Assembly: GCF_030269325.1 (NCBI RefSeq)
Contig: NZ_BSTD01000001.1
Coordinates: 636,681-700,680 of the forward strand
Reading direction: 5' to 3'
Length of the DNA stretch: 64,000 nucleotides
Source of the DNA: Amycolatopsis sp. NBRC 101858
Lineage (GTDB): Bacteria > Actinomycetota > Actinomycetes > Mycobacteriales > Pseudonocardiaceae
Part shown: piece by piece, positions 60,312-64,000 of the stretch
Numbering within the stretch: the first letter of the stretch is position 1
Layout: each line of letters opens with the position of its first letter
Program-made: the position numbers and the translations under genes
The notes under the pieces: generated by a model
Database searches by the model: none
What the model saw: only the letters and a program-made list of their open reading frames with translations
Told to the model about the DNA's origin: nothing

Positions 60312-60979
60312 CGCCGGTGCTGGCCCTGCGCGGGGTGAGCAAGCGCTATCCCGGCGACGTCGTCGCGCTCGACGACGTCACGCTGAGCGTGTCCGACGGC
60401 GAGCTGCTGGCGATCGTCGGGCCGTCAGGTTCCGGGAAGTCGACGTTGCTGCACATCGCCGGGACGCTCGACCGCGCGACGTCGGGCACGGTGGAGGTCG
60501 GCGGCGATGACGTCACGTCGTTGTCCGACCGGCAGCTGTCCGCGCTGCGCGGGCGCCGGCTGGGGTTCGTGTTCCAGCAGTTCCACCTCACCGACGGGCT
60601 GTCCGCGGTGGACAACGTGGCCACCGGGCTGCTGTACGCCGGGGTGCCGCGCCGCCGACGTCGGCCACTCGCCCTGGACGCGCTGGGCCGGGTCGGGCTC
60701 GGGCACCGCGTCTCCCACCGGCCGCACGAGCTGTCCGGCGGCGAACGCCAGCGCGTCGCGATCGCGCGCGCCGTCGTCAACGACCCGGCGCTGGTGCTGG
60801 CCGACGAGCCGACCGGCGCGCTGGACACCGCGAACGGGCAGGCCGTGCTGGAGCTGCTGACCGGCCTGCACGCCGAGGGCACGACGATCGCCGTCATCAC
60901 GCACGACCGGGACATCGCGGCCGGGCTGCCCCGGCGCGTCGAGTTCCGCGACGGCCGGATCGTGGGAGACACGGCGTGA
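60308..60979 (+). CDS. ABC transporter ATPase (MacB/LolD-like)
   Basis: ATPase of 223 residues driving the FtsX-type permease that follows. Walker [10 protein letters not shown] at about 38-46, Q-loop VFQQFHL, signature [15 protein letters not shown], Walker [13 protein letters not shown] and H-loop ITHDRD are all present. GTG start overlaps the stop of the adaptor gene; its own stop overlaps the permease start. Export of antimicrobial peptides or lipoproteins is the usual role. Confidence 0.95.
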   Translation: MTPVLALRGVSKRYPGDVVALDDVTLSVSDGELLAIVGPSGSGKSTLLHIAGTLDRATSGTVEVGGDDVTSLSDRQLSALRGRRLGFVFQQFHLTDGLSAVDNVATGLLYAGVPRRRRRPLALDALGRVGLGHRVSHRPHELSGGERQRVAIARAVVNDPALVLADEPTGALDTANGQAVLELLTGLHAEGTTIAVITHDRDIAAGLPRRVEFRDGRIVGDTA

Positions 60980-62139
60980 CGCCCGCCGACGTGCTCGGCG
61001 TGGGCCTGCTGGGGATCCGGACGCGGCCGCTGCGGGCGGCGCTGTCCGCGCTGGGGATCTCGCTCGGCATCGCGACGCTGATCCTGGTCACCGGCATTCC
61101 CGCGTCGAGCCAGGCGGCGCTGCTCGACCGGCTGACCGCGCTCGGGACGAACATGCTGCGCGCCGAACCGCAGCCGAACCAGACGCCGCCGGTGGTGCTG
61201 CCGGAGTCGGCGGTGGGGAGCGTGCGGCGGATCGGGCCGGTGACCACGGCGGCGGCCGTCGCGAACACGCACGCCGTCGTCCGGCGGTCGGACCGCGTCG
61301 ACCCCCAGGACGGCTCGGGACTCGCGGTGCTGGCCGCGTCCCCGGATCTGCTGCCGGCGTTGAACGGCACTGTCCAATCGGGACGGTTCGACGCTTCGGA
61401 CCTGCCCGTCGTGGCGCTGGGCTACGTCGCCGCGGCCCGGCTCGGCATCCCGCGCGTGGTGCCGGGACAGCCGCCGCCGGTCGTGCTGATCGGGACGACC
61501 TGGTACACGGTGACCGGGGTGCTCGCGCCGATGCCCCTCGCGCCGGACGTCGAACGCGCGGTGCTCGTCGGATGGGGTTCGGCGAAATGGTTCCTGGGCT
61601 TCGACGGGCACCCGACGGTCGTGTACGTGAAGGCGCGCGAGGACGCGATCGCCGACGTCCGCGCGGTGCTGCCGGCGACGCTGAACCCCTCGTTACCCGG
61701 GTTGGTGCAGGTGTCGCGGCCGTCGGACGCGCTGGCGGCGAAACAGGCGACGCAGACGGCGTTCTCCGCGCTGTTCCTGGGGTTGGCGGGCGTGGCGCTG
61801 CTGGTCGGCGGGGTGGGCGTCGCGAACACGATGTTCGTGTCGGTGCTGGAACGCCGTCGCGAAATCGGCTTGCGACGAGCGTTGGGCGCGACGCGCGGGC
61901 ACATCCGCGACCAGTTCCTCACCGAAGCCGTGGCTCTTTCGGGACTCGGCGGCTGCGCGGGGACGGTGCTGGGCGTGCTCGTGACGTTGGGCTACACGAC
62001 TTATCAGGGCTGGCCGCCGGTGATCCCCCTTCCCGCGGTGGCGGGCGGCGTCCTCGGAGCGCTGGTGGTGGGCGGGCTGGCGGGGCTGCACCCGTCGCTG
62101 CGCGCCGCGCGGATGCCACCGACGCAGGCGCTGGCATGA
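60976..62139 (+). CDS. FtsX/MacB-type ABC permease
   Basis: Permease of 387 residues. One membrane segment at about 20-43, a large outer MacB_PCD domain (45-270), then three membrane segments near the end with the FtsX-motif [30 protein letters not shown]. Two copies would join with the ATPase and the adaptor to make a tripartite mechanotransmission-type exporter. GTG start overlaps the ATPase stop. Probably controlled by the divergent two-component system. Confidence 0.94.
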   Translation: MTPADVLGVGLLGIRTRPLRAALSALGISLGIATLILVTGIPASSQAALLDRLTALGTNMLRAEPQPNQTPPVVLPESAVGSVRRIGPVTTAAAVANTHAVVRRSDRVDPQDGSGLAVLAASPDLLPALNGTVQSGRFDASDLPVVALGYVAAARLGIPRVVPGQPPPVVLIGTTWYTVTGVLAPMPLAPDVERAVLVGWGSAKWFLGFDGHPTVVYVKAREDAIADVRAVLPATLNPSLPGLVQVSRPSDALAAKQATQTAFSALFLGLAGVALLVGGVGVANTMFVSVLERRREIGLRRALGATRGHIRDQFLTEAVALSGLGGCAGTVLGVLVTLGYTTYQGWPPVIPLPAVAGGVLGALVVGGLAGLHPSLRAARMPPTQALA

Positions 62140-62192
62140 GTCGCTCACGGCGTGCTGACGAGTTCCTGAAAAGCGCCGGTCATGCTTCGTTC

Positions 62193-62738
62193 ATGGCTCT
62201 TCGTCTCTTGACTGTTCCCGCTCTGCTCCTGGGCTTGGCCGCGTGTTCGTCCCCGCCACCGGCGCCTCCGCAGGTGGCTTCGCTCTCGACGCCCGCGTCG
62301 TCTTCTGCGGCGTCCGCCGCGCCGTCCACGGACGCGGACGGCGGCCGCCCACGCCACCGCGTCGACGAGACGGCGGAGGAGTCCAACCGCCTGATCGAGC
62401 CGTGGCGCACGTGCATGAAGGACCACAACGCGGACGTCGACACGCAGCCGAACAGCATCGAGGGCGCGAAGAAGTGGAGCGCGGACCACAAGGACGCGGG
62501 CGACGCGTGCCGGTCGAAGCTGCCGCTGCTGCCGTGGGGCATGGACCGCGAGAACCCGGCGTACCAGGACAACATGCACAAGTGGGTCCAGTGCATGAAC
62601 GACAAGGGCATGCACGTGGCGGAGACCCCGGACAACGACGAGTCCCCGTGGACGTACTCGAGCGATGCGCAGCCCCCGAACGCGGACAAGATCGAACACG
62701 ACTGCGAAGTGGCGATCCTCGGCCCGAGCGACAAGTGA
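62193..62738 (+). CDS. Secreted lipoprotein, unknown
   Basis: Lipoprotein of 181 residues with signal MALRLLTVPALLLGLAAC and a lipid-bearing Cys18. A Ser/Ala/Pro linker is followed by an acidic domain with four Cys (WRTCMKDHNADVD, DACRSKLP, VQCMNDKG, EHDCEVAIL), which could form two disulfides. The repeated C-M-(K/N)-D pattern suggests internal duplication. CATGCT lies six bases before the ATG. It follows the exporter operon at 53 bp and may be a partner of it. Not recognised. Confidence 0.8.
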   Translation: MALRLLTVPALLLGLAACSSPPPAPPQVASLSTPASSSAASAAPSTDADGGRPRHRVDETAEESNRLIEPWRTCMKDHNADVDTQPNSIEGAKKWSADHKDAGDACRSKLPLLPWGMDRENPAYQDNMHKWVQCMNDKGMHVAETPDNDESPWTYSSDAQPPNADKIEHDCEVAILGPSDK

Positions 62739-62739
62739 C

Positions 62740-62770
62740 TTGACCTCCAGTTTCCTGGAGGTTCCAGCAT
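62740..62770 (+). promoter_or_regulatory. MerR-type promoter with perfect operator before the glyoxalase gene
   Basis: TTGACC (62740-62745) and CAGCAT (62765-62770) are separated by 19 bp, the overlong spacer typical of MerR-controlled promoters. ACCTCCAG-TTTC-CTGGAGGT (62743-62762) is a perfect 8-bp inverted repeat placed within it. The -10 ends 6 bases before ATG 62777, so the transcript is leaderless. No MerR gene lies in the window. Confidence 0.75.
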
Positions 62771-62776
62771 GGTCCC

Positions 62777-63241
62777 ATGACCGACTTGACGAAGGGCGTC
62801 ACCGAGCTGGTGCTGGAAGCCCGTGACCTCGAGGCGTCCGAACGCTTCTACACCGAAGTGCTGGGGCTGCCGGTGGTGCTGCGCTGGGAGGACCCGGCGT
62901 GGAAGGGCCGCGAGGCGGTGTGGGTCCAGTCCGGCGACCGCACCCGCATCGGCCTGTGGAAGCCGTTCGTGGGCATCGCGGGAGCCCGCCCGGGAGCACA
63001 CGTCCACTTCGCGATGACGGTGTCGGAGGAGGACTACGCGGCAGCGGTGGCCCGGGCGCGCGCCCAGGGTGTTTCGGTGGACGAGGTGTACTTCGGCGAC
63101 GACCCGTCGGCGCCTGGCCAGCGTTCGGCGTATGTGACGGACCCCGACGGGCACGTGGTGGAGCTGTGGACCCGAGACGTCGCGACCCAGGTCGACGCGG
63201 GGCCACCGCACGCGGTGACCCCGGACGTCTTCGGGGTTTAG
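62777..63241 (+). CDS. VOC-family (glyoxalase/bleomycin resistance-like) protein
   Basis: Metal-binding or ligand-binding protein of 154 residues with two beta-alpha-beta-beta-beta halves. LVLEARDLEASERFYTEVLGLPVVLRW is the standard start, AHVHFAMTVSEEDY carries a metal-type His, and YVTDPDGHVVELWTRD carries the His/Glu pair. It may be a lyase, dioxygenase or drug-binding protein. It has a MerR-type promoter, which suggests induction by a toxic or thiol-reactive compound. It overlaps rdgB by 4 bp, tail to tail. Confidence 0.9.
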   Translation: MTDLTKGVTELVLEARDLEASERFYTEVLGLPVVLRWEDPAWKGREAVWVQSGDRTRIGLWKPFVGIAGARPGAHVHFAMTVSEEDYAAAVARARAQGVSVDEVYFGDDPSAPGQRSAYVTDPDGHVVELWTRDVATQVDAGPPHAVTPDVFGV

Positions 63242-63846
63242 CTCTCGGCGAGTTCCCGCAGTGCCGGGAGAAGCGCCCGCAAAGCCCGGCCCCGGTGTGA
63301 AACCGCGTCCTTCTCCGCCGGCTCCATCTCCGCCGACGTCCGCGACTCGCCGTCCGGCTGGAAGATCGGGTCGTACCCGAACCCATTGGCCCCCCGCCGG
63401 GCACGCACCATGGTCCCGCGCCACTCGCCGCGGACCACCGTCTCCTCGCCCGACACCAGCACCAACGCCGCCGCGCAGACGAACTGGGCCCCTCGGCGCT
63501 CGTCCGGCACGTCCCCGAGCTGCCCCAGCACCAGATTGAGGTTCGCCTCGTCGTCGCCGTGACCACCCGACCACCGCGCCGACAGCACCCCCGGCATCCC
63601 GTTCAGCGCGTCGATCGCGATACCCGAGTCGTCCGCGATGGCCGGCAACCCGCAAGCCGCCACCGCGTCGCGGGCCTTCGCCACCGCATTACCCTCGAAG
63701 TCCGGTGCGGTCTCGGGAGCCTCCGGGAACGAAGGCACGTCCGCGAGCCCGATGACCTCCAGGCCGGAGATTCCTTCAGCGGCAAGGATCCGCCGCAGCT
63801 CACCCAGCTTCTTCTCGTTGCGCGTGGCCAGAAGCAGCTTCGTCAC
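63238..63846 (-). CDS. rdgB: Non-canonical purine NTP pyrophosphatase (RdgB/HAM1)
   Basis: House-cleaning enzyme of 202 residues that cuts dITP, XTP and ITP to monophosphates. [17 protein letters not shown] at the start, [43 protein letters not shown] and [12 protein letters not shown] with AVSHRGRAL at the end are the full set of family motifs. GTG start overlaps the rph stop (GTGA), the common rph-rdgB pair of actinobacteria. Confidence 0.96.
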   Translation of the reverse strand: MTKLLLATRNEKKLGELRRILAAEGISGLEVIGLADVPSFPEAPETAPDFEGNAVAKARDAVAACGLPAIADDSGIAIDALNGMPGVLSARWSGGHGDDEANLNLVLGQLGDVPDERRGAQFVCAAALVLVSGEETVVRGEWRGTMVRARRGANGFGYDPIFQPDGESRTSAEMEPAEKDAVSHRGRALRALLPALRELAES

Positions 63847-64000
63847 TTCGAGCCCTTCTTCTTGTCCGGACGCGGTTCCGGCAGCTCGCCCGGGTACGGC
63901 AGCGCCAGCGCCTCGTTCTGCAGCCGGGTCAGCTCTTCGCAGCCCGCCTGGGCCAGGTCCAGCATCTTGTCCAAAGTGGACCGCGCGAAGGTCGCGCCCT
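63843..64000 (-). CDS. rph: Ribonuclease PH, C-terminal part (cut by window edge)
   Basis: Only the last 51 residues are in the window. They read [30 protein letters not shown] and a Lys-rich end, matching the tail of RNase PH, which trims tRNA 3' ends. The gene continues beyond 64000. The TGA overlaps the rdgB GTG, so the two are translated together. Confidence 0.93.
   Translation of the reverse strand, partial: GATFARSTLDKMLDLAQAGCEELTRLQNEALALPYPGELPEPRPDKKKGSK

Overview
The window is about 64 kb of very GC-rich DNA, with strong G/C preference at third codon positions, frequent GTG and TTG starts, many probable leaderless genes and dense, often overlapping genes. It reads as the chromosome of a filamentous actinomycete. 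The mix of a conservon (sensor kinase, roadblock, DUF742, GTPase), LCP and DUF3618 proteins, a BldD-like regulator and many small regulator-enzyme pairs suggests the Pseudonocardiaceae, with an Amycolatopsis-type genome most likely. This placement is an inference from gene content, not from a marker gene. No phage, insertion sequence, CRISPR array or secondary-metabolite cluster was seen.

Layout. 0-3.8 kb: a 46-bp tandem repeat at the left edge, a sugar kinase divergent from its LacI regulator, and galE. 3.8-7.7 kb: an exporter and two secreted hydrolases. 7.6-15.5 kb: a sugar catabolic locus read leftwards, made of a SIS deaminase/isomerase, a PfkB kinase, a class II aldolase, a lipoprotein-dependent ABC importer and a DeoR repressor. 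Together these fit phosphorylated-ketose or amino-sugar use through a 1,6-bisphosphate. 15.7-26.6 kb: mixed housekeeping and regulatory genes, including a secreted lytic transglycosylase, a metallophosphoesterase, HAD and NUDIX enzymes and a macrodomain pseudogene. 26.6-30.6 kb: a complete conservon. 31.2-36.4 kb: a TenA-like protein, a fatty acyl-CoA ligase, an SDR and an MFS exporter.

36.4-44.2 kb: a membrane GGDEF diguanylate cyclase, an unknown protein, a large fusion of phospholipase A2 with an acyltransferase-3-like membrane domain, an LCP cell-wall ligase and a BldD-like regulator. 44.2-47.4 kb: a Baeyer-Villiger-type monooxygenase divergent from a TetR regulator, two small proteins, and an unusual tRNA with anticodon UAG but no long variable arm. 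47.4-54.2 kb: three AraC-type regulators alternating with oxidoreductases, beginning with a patch whose base bias follows the + strand rather than the gene strand. 54.2-64 kb: small envelope proteins, a Bcp peroxiredoxin, a two-component system divergent from a MacB-type export operon, a glyoxalase under a MerR-type promoter, and rdgB-rph.

The strongest candidates for something new are the phospholipase-acyltransferase fusion (39.5-41.7 kb), the class-I-shaped tRNA(UAG), the MerR-type operator before the glyoxalase, the sugar locus with its repeated TGCGCA-type sites, and the 90-bp hairpin element behind the conservon.
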